A stretch of DNA of 64,000 nt, taken from Bosea sp. (in: a-proteobacteria). Lineage in GTDB: Bacteria; Pseudomonadota; Alphaproteobacteria; Rhizobiales; Beijerinckiaceae. Below, one piece after another: positions 51,136-58,914 of this stretch; position 1 is the stretch's first letter; every line of letters starts with the position of its first letter. The position numbers and the translations under genes were made by a program. Location of the stretch: contig NZ_JAMLIX010000002.1 in assembly GCF_023953965.1 (NCBI RefSeq), positions 248,001 to 312,000 on the forward strand, written 5' to 3'. A model generated the notes under the pieces. The model saw only the letters and a list, made by a program, of their open reading frames with translations, did no database searches and was not told where the DNA came from.

Positions 51136-52572
51136 GGGCGCCACCGCCGGCTCCGCATGGCTGACCAGCCGGCAGACCTGCGGGCGGGCGATCCGGACCG
51201 CCCGCTCGATCGCATCGACCGCTTCATGCACGGCGGCGACGTCGAGCCCGGCGTCGACCCGGCAATGGTAGTTGACCACCAGCCCCTTGGCGGTCTGGCG
51301 CACGCGCACGCTGTGGATGTCGTGGATCGGCCCGTCAAGCTTGCCGGCCTCGCCCGCCAGCGTCTTGCCGATGTCCTCGACCGTTTCCCAGGCGGCGTTG
51401 TGGCCGGCGGGCTGGCCGGTCTCCATCGGCTCGATATGGGTCTCGACCTCGGTTTCCCCGCCGAACTCGGCCCTGATCGCGCTTTCGAGCCGCGTCGCGA
51501 TCTCGTGCGCGGCGCCGAGCGGCAGGGTGGCGTCGACCTCCATGTCGAGGCTGACCGAGAGCTTGTCGCCGATCGAGTGGACGGTGACGTGGTGCACCGG
51601 GATCTTGAGCTTCAGCGCGATCAGCAGCACGCGTTCGAGCGCCGTCTCGTCGTCGACCTGCACGGGGTCGGCCGTGATCGTGATCTCGGCGCCGGGCTCG
51701 GCCGCGGCCAGGGCCTCGCCGAGCTCGGCCTTGATCGCCACGACCCGGTCGAGCGGCAGCGTCCGCGAGACGCTGATGCCGATCTCGCCATGGACGCGCC
51801 CGCCGGCCGGGCGGATGCGCAGCCAGTTGAGGCCGACCACGCCGGGCACGCCGCGGGCCGCGTCGCGCAGCCTCTCGCCGACGCCTTCAGGGGCGGTGTC
51901 CATCAGCGTGTCGAGCACGCGCCGGGCGAGCCGGTAGGCGCAGAAGGCGGTATAGGCCGCGATCGCGAAGGCGGCGGCGGTGTCGGCCCGCTCGAGCCCG
52001 TACCAGGTTCCGATGAGGCCGAGCAGCACCAGCGCCGAGCCGACGAAATCGGCCGAGAAATGGGTGGCCTCGCCGGCCAGCGCCTCGCTGCCGGTCTCCT
52101 TCGCGACCTTGGTCAGGGAGCGCCAGCGGATGGCGTCGACCGTCATCGACAGCAGCATCACGCCGATGACGAGCGGCGTCACCTCGACATGGGCGGTGAT
52201 GTTGCTCCAGAGCCGGTTGCCGGCTTCCCAGAGGATCGCACCGGCGAGAATGAACAGGATCGCGGTCTCGACCAGCGCGGCGAGAGCCTCGACCTTGCCA
52301 TGGCCGTAATGATGCTCCTCGTCGGCGGGCTTGTCGGAGGCGCGCACGGCAAACCAGGTGAACAGCGTCGAGCCGACATCGACCAGCCCCTGCAGCGCGT
52401 CGGTGAGCAGGGCGAGCGAGCCGGAGATGACGGCGCCGAGGATCTTCGCCCCCGTCAGCAGGATCGTCGCCATCACCGAGAGGATCGCGGCGCGCTGCTT
52501 GATCAGCGCGATCTGGGCGGGCGTGGCGCGCGCGGCCGGTTCCGTCGCCGGCCCGTCTTGCGTTGTCGTCAT
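51133..52572 (-). CDS. Cation diffusion facilitator (CDF) family efflux protein
   Basis: A 479-residue inner-membrane antiporter exporting divalent metals. Six membrane spans; metal-site residues in TM2 (LLTDALQGLVD) and TM5 (THFSADFVG). The C-terminal cytoplasmic region is unusually long, about 270 residues, and seems to contain two tandem CDF dimerisation-like domains (RIRPAGGRVHGEIGISVSR; VTVHSIGDKLSVSLDMEVD), longer than the usual ~300-residue transporters. Metal specificity unknown. A palindromic repeat overlaps its stop codon. Confidence 0.88.
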   Translation of the reverse strand: MTTTQDGPATEPAARATPAQIALIKQRAAILSVMATILLTGAKILGAVISGSLALLTDALQGLVDVGSTLFTWFAVRASDKPADEEHHYGHGKVEALAALVETAILFILAGAILWEAGNRLWSNITAHVEVTPLVIGVMLLSMTVDAIRWRSLTKVAKETGSEALAGEATHFSADFVGSALVLLGLIGTWYGLERADTAAAFAIAAYTAFCAYRLARRVLDTLMDTAPEGVGERLRDAARGVPGVVGLNWLRIRPAGGRVHGEIGISVSRTLPLDRVVAIKAELGEALAAAEPGAEITITADPVQVDDETALERVLLIALKLKIPVHHVTVHSIGDKLSVSLDMEVDATLPLGAAHEIATRLESAIRAEFGGETEVETHIEPMETGQPAGHNAAWETVEDIGKTLAGEAGKLDGPIHDIHSVRVRQTAKGLVVNYHCRVDAGLDVAAVHEAVDAIERAVRIARPQVCRLVSHAEPAVAP

Positions 52573-52665
52573 GGCTCGTCCTGTTCGGAAGCGCTTGGAA
52601 CGGGGATGCTCTTGCCTGATTTAGGAAACGGATCAACCCTGCCGCCCTTTCGACGAGGACAGACG

Positions 52666-53115
52666 ATGCGTTATCTCCACACCATGGTGCGCGTGACCGA
52701 CCTGGATCAGGCGCTTGATTTCTACGTCGGCAGGCTCGGGCTCACCGAGACCCGCCGTGTCGAGAACGAGAAGGGCCGCTTCACCCTGGTCTTCCTGGCC
52801 GCCCCGGACGACCTCGCGCAGGCGAAGGCCGGCGCCTCGCGCGGCCGCCCGACCCTGGAGCTGACCTGGAACTGGGACCCGGAAACCTACACCGGCGGTC
52901 GCAATTTCGGGCATCTCGCCTATGAGGTCGACGATATCTACGCCACCTGCGACAGGCTGATGAAGGCCGGCGTCACCATCAACCGCCCGCCGCGCGACGG
53001 CAATATGGCCTTCATCCGCTCGCCCGAGAACATCTCGATCGAGCTGCTCCAGAAGGGCGAGCCCAAGCCCCCGGCCGAGCCGTGGCTGAGCATGCCGAAC
53101 ACCGGGAGCTGGTGA
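52666..53115 (+). CDS. gloA: Lactoylglutathione lyase (glyoxalase I)
   Basis: A 149-residue metalloenzyme converting the methylglyoxal-glutathione adduct to S-lactoylglutathione. YLHTMVRVTDLDQALDFYVGRLG carries the first metal His, LELTWNW the Glu, FGHLAYEV the second His, and SIELLQK the last Glu. Length is right for bacterial GloA. ATG 52666 has GACGAGGAC upstream. It is divergent from the CDF gene. Confidence 0.92.
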   Translation: MRYLHTMVRVTDLDQALDFYVGRLGLTETRRVENEKGRFTLVFLAAPDDLAQAKAGASRGRPTLELTWNWDPETYTGGRNFGHLAYEVDDIYATCDRLMKAGVTINRPPRDGNMAFIRSPENISIELLQKGEPKPPAEPWLSMPNTGSW

Positions 53116-53135
53116 ACGCGATATTGGCGGGCGAT

Positions 53136-53172
53136 AGCCTCCATGATATCATCGATTGATATCATGGAGGCT
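53136..53172. promoter_or_regulatory. Perfect 16-bp-arm palindrome at the vapB start
   Basis: AGCCTCCATGATATCA (53136-53151) and TGATATCATGGAGGCT (53157-53172) are exact reverse complements around TCGAT. The right arm contains GGAGG, the Shine-Dalgarno of the antitoxin ATG at 53176. It is likely the VapBC operator; if transcribed, it also makes a hairpin hiding the ribosome site. Confidence 0.8.
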
Positions 53173-53175
53173 GCG

Positions 53176-53421
53176 ATGGGCATTCTCGTCCGCGACCCGA
53201 GGATCGACCGCATGGTCCGCGAACTCGCGGAGCGTGACGGCATCAGCTTGCAGGCCGCGATCGGCATGGCGGTGGAACGCGAGCTGAAGCGCCGCGAGGA
53301 GCGGCGTCGGCAGGTCGACGAAGCCACGCGCAAGGCACAGGAAAGGCTGGCGGCTTACCCGACTGTCGATGACGGCCTGACTCATAAGGAATTCTTCGAC
53401 CGCGAATATGGTGACGCCTGA
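53176..53421 (+). CDS. vapB: VapB-type antitoxin (Rv0623-like/PSK family)
   Basis: An 81-residue protein starting MGILVRDPRIDRMVRELAERDG, a ribbon-helix-helix-type DNA-binding N terminus of the PSK/Rv0623 family, then a charged helix and an acidic C terminus (DGLTHKEFFDREYGD) that would wrap the toxin. ATG 53176 is favoured because GGAGG lies five bases upstream; ATG 53164 lies within the operator palindrome. Its TGA overlaps the toxin ATG by one base. Confidence 0.8.
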   Translation: MGILVRDPRIDRMVRELAERDGISLQAAIGMAVERELKRREERRRQVDEATRKAQERLAAYPTVDDGLTHKEFFDREYGDA

Positions 53422-53831
53422 TGTTTCTGGACGCCTCCGTCATCGTGGCGAATTTGTTGGAAGAGCCTGAAGCTCCCTCGATCAGGGCATCGCTGGTCGA
53501 CGAGAACGAGATCCTGACGTCGCCCATCGCCATATTCGAGGCGTCGGCGCGCCTGGCTGCAGTAAAGCGCTTCGGCATCGACGAAGGGTACAGGGTGGTG
53601 CGGGACTTCCTCGAAGACGCGAAGATTCGGATCGTCGCAATCGATGACGGGGTCGGTCGGATCGCTCACGCCTGCGCGGCCGCATACCATCATTCGACCC
53701 GCCATCCCGCGCGCCTCAACATGGGGGATTGTTTCGCCTATGCGTCCGCCCGGGCGGCCGGTATGAAGCTCGCCTACAAGGGCGATGATTTCGTCCACAC
53801 GGATATCGAAGGCCAACGTTTTGGCTCGTGA
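53421..53831 (+). CDS. vapC: VapC-type toxin, PIN-domain ribonuclease
   Basis: A 136-residue PIN nuclease. Acidic catalytic residues: Asp4 in MFLDASVIV, Glu in IAIFEAS, Asp in LNMGDCFAYA and Asp in YKGDDFVHTD. VapC proteins cleave tRNA or rRNA; the target here is unknown. It is translationally coupled to vapB (TGATG) and its end overlaps the start region of the PfkB kinase. Confidence 0.88.
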   Translation: MFLDASVIVANLLEEPEAPSIRASLVDENEILTSPIAIFEASARLAAVKRFGIDEGYRVVRDFLEDAKIRIVAIDDGVGRIAHACAAAYHHSTRHPARLNMGDCFAYASARAAGMKLAYKGDDFVHTDIEGQRFGS

Positions 53832-54732
53832 AACCGGTCGTCCCGGCGTCTTCTGCCTCGGCATCGCCACGCTGGATTACGTCTACAGCGTCGAGACCCT
53901 GCCCGTGGGCGGCGAGAAATACCGCTCGCGCGGGCTCGCCGTCGTCGGTGGCGGCTGTGCCGGCAACGCCGCGGTCGCGATCGCGCGGCTCGGCGGCGCC
54001 TGCTGGCTCGCCACCCGCCTCGCCGACGATCCGACCGGCGACCAGATCGTCGCCGATCTCGAAGGCGAGGGTGTCGATGCCGGCTTCGTGCGCCGGGTCG
54101 CGGGGTTACGCTCCCCCGTCTCGGCCATCGTCGTCGATGCTGAGGGCGAGCGCATGGTGATCTCCTATTCCGACCCGGCCATGCCGGAAGATACCGGCTG
54201 GCTGCCGCGGGCGCTGCCGGAAGGCGCGGGCGCGGTGCTTGCCGACACGCGCTGGGGCGAGGGCGCTTTCGCCGCGCTCGAGCTTGCGCGCAAAGCCGGC
54301 GTGCCCGGCGTGCTCGACGGTGACCGCAACCCGCCGCATCCGGGCCTCGTCGGCACGGCGAGCCATGTCGCCTTCAGCCAGCAGGCGCTGCGCGAGCTCT
54401 CGGGCGAGGACGATCCGCGCGCCGGGCTTAGCCGGGTCGCGGCCGAGGTCCCGAGCTGGCTTGCGGTCACGCTCGGCCGGGAGGGCGTGCTGTTCATGGA
54501 AGACGGCGCGGTCAGCCACGTTCCGGCTTTCAGGGTGGAGACGGTCGATACGCTCGGCGCCGGCGATGTCTGGCACGGGGCCTTCGCGCTCGCGCTCGCC
54601 GAGGGGCAGGGCGAGCTCGCCGCGATCCGCTTCGCCTCCGCGACCGCCGCGATCAAATGCACCCGCTTCGGCGGGCGCGCCGGCGCGCCGCGGCGCGAGG
54701 AGGTCGAGCGTCTGCTGGCCGAGGCCCCCTGA
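53785..54732 (+). CDS. PfkB-family carbohydrate kinase
   Basis: A ribokinase-fold sugar kinase of about 300-315 residues. GGGCAGNAAVAIARLGG is the N-terminal signature and DTLGAGDVWHGAF the C-terminal one with the catalytic Asp. Substrate unknown; sequences of this type act on ribose, fructose, sulfofructose or related sugars. ATG 53785 lies inside vapC (47-base overlap); TTG 53821 near GRPGVFCLGIATLDYV is an alternative. No ribosome site is clear, so it may rely on coupling to vapC. Confidence 0.82.
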   Translation: MISSTRISKANVLARETGRPGVFCLGIATLDYVYSVETLPVGGEKYRSRGLAVVGGGCAGNAAVAIARLGGACWLATRLADDPTGDQIVADLEGEGVDAGFVRRVAGLRSPVSAIVVDAEGERMVISYSDPAMPEDTGWLPRALPEGAGAVLADTRWGEGAFAALELARKAGVPGVLDGDRNPPHPGLVGTASHVAFSQQALRELSGEDDPRAGLSRVAAEVPSWLAVTLGREGVLFMEDGAVSHVPAFRVETVDTLGAGDVWHGAFALALAEGQGELAAIRFASATAAIKCTRFGGRAGAPRREEVERLLAEAP

Positions 54733-54739
54733 GAGCCGG

Positions 54740-54765
54740 GTAGCACGGCCGCCGGTTTGTGCTAC
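54740..54765. terminator. Hairpin after the PfkB kinase gene
   Basis: GTAGCAC (54740-54746) pairs with GTGCTAC (54759-54765) around a GC-rich 12-base loop. It may terminate the vapBC-kinase transcript or serve as a site upstream of ureE (start 54829). There is no T-run. Confidence 0.3.
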
Positions 54766-54828
54766 TAAGCTGCGGTCCGGGCTCTGGGCGCCGTCGCGCC
54801 TCCGGCCCATGCCAGGGAACCGCCGCAG

Positions 54829-55497
54829 ATGCTTCGCGCCACCTCCGTTCTTCGCAAAGCCGCCGTCAAGGCCGATCGCGTCGCCGATACGATCGCGCTG
54901 GGCCACAAGGACCGCAACCGCGGCGGCGCCACCGTCACGACGGCGGGCGGGCTGTCCGTCACGATCGACCTCGACAGGCCGGCGGTGCTGAACGACGGCG
55001 ACGCGCTGAAGCTCGAGGACGGCCGCCTCGTCCAGGTCAGGGCCGCGGCCGAAAGCCTGCTCGAGATCCGCGCCGAGAACCCGCTGCGGCTCATCCGCCT
55101 CGCCTGGCATCTCGGCGGCCGTCACGTTCCGGCCGAGATGACGGCGGAGGCGCTCTATGTCGCCAACGACGCCGCGCTCGGCGAGCTGGTGCGCGGGCAG
55201 GGCTGCGCGATGAGCGTGGTCGAGCGCCCGTTCCAGCCGGAGCCGGAGGTCCGTCACCACGCCCATGGCGACGATTGCGGCTGCGGGCACGAACACCATC
55301 ACCATGGCCACGATCATCATCACGGCGATGACCATGGCCACCGTCATGGGCATCATGGTCACGACCATGCGCATGCGCACGAGCACCATCATGCGCATGG
55401 CGAGGGTTGCGGCTGCGGCCATGACCACGGCCATCACGATCATGGCCACGCTCACGGCGCGGCGCATGGCCACAAGGGCCATTCCCACGATCATTGA
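54829..55497 (+). CDS. ureE: Urease accessory nickel metallochaperone UreE with long His-rich tail
   Basis: A 222-residue protein. The first ~140 residues are a UreE core (GGATVTTAGGLSVTIDLDR; LRLIRLAWHLGGRHVPAEM with the conserved His pair; YVANDAALGELVRGQG). The last ~81 residues hold about 37 histidines plus two DCGCGH/GCGCGH-type cysteine clusters, a much longer tail than in typical UreE. It would store or deliver nickel. No other urease gene is in this window: upstream is a kinase, downstream a convergent mannonate dehydratase. Confidence 0.9.
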   Translation: MLRATSVLRKAAVKADRVADTIALGHKDRNRGGATVTTAGGLSVTIDLDRPAVLNDGDALKLEDGRLVQVRAAAESLLEIRAENPLRLIRLAWHLGGRHVPAEMTAEALYVANDAALGELVRGQGCAMSVVERPFQPEPEVRHHAHGDDCGCGHEHHHHGHDHHHGDDHGHRHGHHGHDHAHAHEHHHAHGEGCGCGHDHGHHDHGHAHGAAHGHKGHSHDH

Positions 55498-55514
55498 GGC
55501 GGCCGGCGCCGCCT
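55497..55514. terminator. Terminator hairpin shared by convergent ureE and uxuA
   Basis: AGGCGGC-CGGC-GCCGCCT is a perfect 7-bp stem with a four-base loop, overlapping both stop codons (ureE TGA ends at 55497, uxuA stop starts at 55513). No long T-run. Confidence 0.45.
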
Positions 55515-56709
55515 ATGCGGCGTAGCCCCTGACCTGCGCCAGCGCGGTCATGACGCCGCGCAGCTCGGCGAGCCCGCGCAGGCGCCCGACCGCCGGATAG
55601 CCCGGGAAGCTGCCCTTGCCGACGTCGTCGAGCAGGGCGTGGCCGTGGTCCGGGCGCATCGGGATCTGCCAATGCGGCTGGCCTTCAGCCTTCCGGCGCT
55701 GCTCTTCGGCCATCAGCGCGTCGACGAGCGCGACCATGTCGGTGTCGCCGCTCAGATGCTCGGCCTCCATGAAGGAGCCGTCCGGCTGCTTGGCGACGTT
55801 GCGCAGATGCGCGAACCAGATCCTGTCGGCGAAGCGGCGCGCGATCGCCGGCACGTCGTTCCTCGGATTGGCGCCGAGCGAGCCCGAGCACAGCGTCAGC
55901 CCGTTCGCCGGTGAATCGACAGCACCGAGGATATAGGCGATGTCGTCCTCGTCCGAGCAGATCCGCGGCAGGCCGAACAGCGGGCGCGGCGGGTCGTCGG
56001 GATGGATGCACATCCGGATGCCGACCTCCTCGGCCGTCGGGACGATCGCCTCGAGGAAGCGCTTCAGGTTCTCGCGCAGCCGCTCATGCGTCATGCCGGC
56101 ATAGCGTTCGAGGATGCGCGCCAGGCCCGGCAGGTCGTAGCGGTCGAAGGCGCCGGGCAGGCCCGCCATGACGCTCGACAGGAGCCGGTCGCGCTCGGCC
56201 TGGTCGGAGGCGTCGAACCAGGCTTTCGCTTTGTCCATGACCTCGCGGGAATGGCCCTCCTCGGCGCCCTTGCGCTTCAGCATGAAGTGATCGAGCGCGA
56301 CATATTCGTGCAGGTTGAAGCGCAGCGCCGTGCCGCCGCCGGGCAGCTTGTGGGCGAGCTCGGTGCGGGTCCAGTCCAGCACCGGCATGAAATTGTAGCA
56401 GATCACCTGAAGCCCGCAGGCGGCGAGGTTTCGCATCGACTGGCGGTAGTTCTCGAAGATGGTTTCGAGGTCGCCTTCGCCGATCTTGACGCTCTCGTGG
56501 ATCGGCAGGCTCTCGACCACGCTCCATCTCAGGCCGAGGCTGCCGTCGCCGCGGATGATCGCCTGGCGCTTCTCGATCTCGTCCACGCTCCAGACCACGC
56601 CATAGGGGATCTGATGCAGCGCGTTGACGATGCCGCTCGCTCCGGCCTGCCTGGCGTCGGTGAGCGTCACCACGTCGTCTGGCCCGAACCAGCGCCAGCA
56701 TTGTTCCAT
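55513..56709 (-). CDS. uxuA: Mannonate dehydratase
   Basis: A 398-residue enzyme converting D-mannonate to 2-keto-3-deoxygluconate in hexuronate breakdown. MEQCWRWFGPDDVVTLTDARQAGASGIV is the typical start region (residues 1-28), ICYNFMPVLDWTRT and RMCIHPDDPPRPLFGLPRI contain the conserved metal and active-site residues, and CSGSLGANPRNDVP and HLRNV follow. The GntR gene lies 48 bases upstream on the same strand, so the two form an operon or are neighbours under common control. Confidence 0.93.
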   Translation of the reverse strand: MEQCWRWFGPDDVVTLTDARQAGASGIVNALHQIPYGVVWSVDEIEKRQAIIRGDGSLGLRWSVVESLPIHESVKIGEGDLETIFENYRQSMRNLAACGLQVICYNFMPVLDWTRTELAHKLPGGGTALRFNLHEYVALDHFMLKRKGAEEGHSREVMDKAKAWFDASDQAERDRLLSSVMAGLPGAFDRYDLPGLARILERYAGMTHERLRENLKRFLEAIVPTAEEVGIRMCIHPDDPPRPLFGLPRICSDEDDIAYILGAVDSPANGLTLCSGSLGANPRNDVPAIARRFADRIWFAHLRNVAKQPDGSFMEAEHLSGDTDMVALVDALMAEEQRRKAEGQPHWQIPMRPDHGHALLDDVGKGSFPGYPAVGRLRGLAELRGVMTALAQVRGYAA

Positions 56710-56757
56710 GGTCGGATATCCTTCGCGCGAGGCTGCTGTATCGAAAAAAGGGTCGCG

Positions 56758-57453
56758 TCAGGGGGTGTCGTGGGCGAGGCGGGAATCGTCGAACACGTCG
56801 GCATGATCCTTGGCGATCGTCTCGATCGTCGCGAAGACGGTGCGCAGATGCGCGCGCATCGCAGCCTCGGCGGCTTTCTCGTCGTGCCTGACGATGCAGG
56901 CCGCGATGATCCTGTGCTCGCGCAGGATCACCTGCGACCAGGACGGCGTTTCGAGCGAGAGGCAGCGCACCCGGTCCATCTGGGCCTTCACCCCCTCGAT
57001 CACGCTCCAGACGGCGCGGTGGCCGGCGATGCGCGAGATCTCGGCATGGAAGACCTCGTCGAGACGGAAGATCTCGGCCCGGTCCTGCCGCTCGACGGCC
57101 CGCGCCTGCTCCTCGACCAGCGCCTCGAGCCGCTGCCTGCCGGCCACGCCGATGCGCTGGGCGGCGAGCACCACGGTGCGGCATTCCAGCGTCTCGCGCA
57201 CGAACTGGCTGTCATGCACCGCGGCGAGGTCGATCGGCGCGACGAAAGTGCCGACCTGCGGCACCGCGACCAGGAAGCCTTCCTCGACGAGCCGCTTGAA
57301 CGCCTCCCTGACCGGCGTGCGGCTGACGCCGAAGCGCAGCGCCATGCGCGCCTCGGACATCGATTCGCGCGGCTTCAGCGCGCCGCTGACGATGTCGGTG
57401 CGCAGCACGCTGTAGATCTGGTCCGTGCTGTGACGCGTTGCAGGATGGGCCAT
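56758..57453 (-). CDS. GntR-family (FadR/FCD) transcriptional regulator
   Basis: A 231-residue repressor. Winged helix residues ~10-75 (IYSVLRTDIVSGALKPRESM; FGVSRTPVREAFKRLVEEGFL) and an FCD ligand-binding domain with metal-type residues (LDEVFHAEISRIAGH; REHRIIAACI). ATG 57453 is used because the winged helix starts there. It is divergent from an ABC importer and adjacent to uxuA, so it probably controls both. A palindrome CTAGTATACTAG is 18 bases upstream. Confidence 0.88.
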   Translation of the reverse strand: MAHPATRHSTDQIYSVLRTDIVSGALKPRESMSEARMALRFGVSRTPVREAFKRLVEEGFLVAVPQVGTFVAPIDLAAVHDSQFVRETLECRTVVLAAQRIGVAGRQRLEALVEEQARAVERQDRAEIFRLDEVFHAEISRIAGHRAVWSVIEGVKAQMDRVRCLSLETPSWSQVILREHRIIAACIVRHDEKAAEAAMRAHLRTVFATIETIAKDHADVFDDSRLAHDTP

Positions 57454-57470
57454 TGCCAAGCTCTCGACGA

Positions 57471-57482
57471 CTAGTATACTAG
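57471..57482. promoter_or_regulatory. GntR operator candidate
   Basis: CTAGTATACTAG is a perfect 12-bp palindrome, AT-rich in a GC-rich region, in the divergent gap between the GntR gene and the ABC importer. It is the natural candidate for the site bound by this regulator. Confidence 0.55.
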
Positions 57483-57611
57483 GATACCGATCAACCGGGG
57501 GCTGCGTCAACTTGGCAGCGTCCGCGGGTGAGGGCCGGGCGCCGGATGGCGGGGCCGGACCGGCATACGACAAAACGTCAAGAAGCGGGTGTCCGCATCG
57601 GGAGGAGCATC

Positions 57612-58802
57612 ATGGGTCAGGACAACATCAATCGGCGTCATTTTCTCGGCGGCGTCGCCGGGCTTGGCGTGGCTGCGCATGCGCCGGGCGCCTTCGCGCA
57701 GCAGCTCAAGCTGCCGACCTCGCCGGTGGCGCTGTCGATCGTCGACGTCGCGGGCAATCTCGCCCTGACGCAGCGGGCCATCGAGAACTATCGCAAGGCC
57801 AAGCCCAACGTCGTCTCGCGCATCACCTTCACCAAGGCGCCGGCGCCGGAGCTGCCGGGCAAGATCAAGGCCCAGCAGGCCGCCAACCGCGTCGACATCG
57901 ACATGGTGCTGACCGGCACCGACGCGCTCTCGGCCGGCATCAGCCAGAATCTGTGGGTGCCGCTCCTGCCGCAGCAGGCCGCCAACCTGCCGAAGCTTCA
58001 GGATATCTTCCTCGAGGGCGCCTGGAAGATGCAGGGGCTGGCCGGCGGGCAGGGCGTCGTCGTGACCTATTACCCCTCCGGCCCGCTCATCCAGTACATG
58101 CCCGACAAGGTCAAGACGGTGCCGACCACGGCCGAGGAGCTGATGGCCTGGACCAAGGCCAACAAGAACCGCCTGATCTATGCCCGCCCGGCGAATTCCG
58201 GACCGGGGCGCACCTGGATCATGGGCCTGCCCTACATCCTCGGCGACAAGGACCCGAAGGACCCCGAGAAGGGCTGGGACAAGACCTGGGCCTATCTCAA
58301 GGAACTCGGCGAGAACATCGAGTACTATCCCGCGGGCACCGGCGCGGTGATGAAGGAGCTCGGCGACGGCTCGCGCGACATGACGCTGACCACCACGGGC
58401 TGGGACATCAACCCGCGCGCGCTCGGCGTCGTGCCGAAGGAGTCCAAGGTCGGCGCGATCAAGGGTTTCCACTGGGTCACGGACGCGCATTACATGTGCA
58501 TCCCGAAGGGCGTCTCGGACGAGAAGCTCGCCGTCCTCCTCGACCTGATGAACTTCCTGCTCACCAAGGAGCAGCAGGCCTACACCTTCGACGAGGGTTA
58601 TTTCTATCCGGGCCCGGCGGTGAAGGGCGTGACGCTCGACATGGCGCCGGAGGACAGCCAGAAGGTGATCAAGGAGTTCGGGCGGCCGGAATATGCCCAG
58701 CTGATCGCGGACAATCCGCTCGAGGTGCCGCTCGATCCCGACAAGATGGTCATCGCCTTCCGCATCTGGGACGAGCAGGTCGGCGGCGCCAAGAAGAAGT
58801 AG
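57612..58802 (+). CDS. ABC transporter periplasmic solute-binding protein, family 1
   Basis: A 396-residue binding protein with a Tat-type signal (NRRHFLGGVAGLGVAAHAPGAFA). The mature protein has the layout of family 1 binders (LSIVDVAGNLALTQRAIENYRK; IDMVLTGTDALSAGISQNLWVPLLP; VTYYPSGPLIQYMPDKVK). ATG 57612 is preceded by GGGAGGAG. It starts a four-gene importer operon facing the GntR gene and uxuA. The ligand is unknown; context suggests a sugar acid or uronate-linked compound. Confidence 0.87.
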   Translation: MGQDNINRRHFLGGVAGLGVAAHAPGAFAQQLKLPTSPVALSIVDVAGNLALTQRAIENYRKAKPNVVSRITFTKAPAPELPGKIKAQQAANRVDIDMVLTGTDALSAGISQNLWVPLLPQQAANLPKLQDIFLEGAWKMQGLAGGQGVVVTYYPSGPLIQYMPDKVKTVPTTAEELMAWTKANKNRLIYARPANSGPGRTWIMGLPYILGDKDPKDPEKGWDKTWAYLKELGENIEYYPAGTGAVMKELGDGSRDMTLTTTGWDINPRALGVVPKESKVGAIKGFHWVTDAHYMCIPKGVSDEKLAVLLDLMNFLLTKEQQAYTFDEGYFYPGPAVKGVTLDMAPEDSQKVIKEFGRPEYAQLIADNPLEVPLDPDKMVIAFRIWDEQVGGAKKK

Positions 58803-58914
58803 CCCGCGGGCTGTCGGCCAGGGCCCCGGCGGGGCCTTGGCCCGCTCACGCGACCGGGAGCCGTCCCCGTCGGGGCGGCCCCGCCATGCCAGCTGTTTCA
58901 CAAGCCCGGACGCC

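Noticed and set aside
53164..53175. ATG 53164 as the vapB start
   Set aside because: It lies inside the palindrome with no ribosome site ahead, while ATG 53176 has GGAGG five bases upstream and the family's conserved N terminus begins there.
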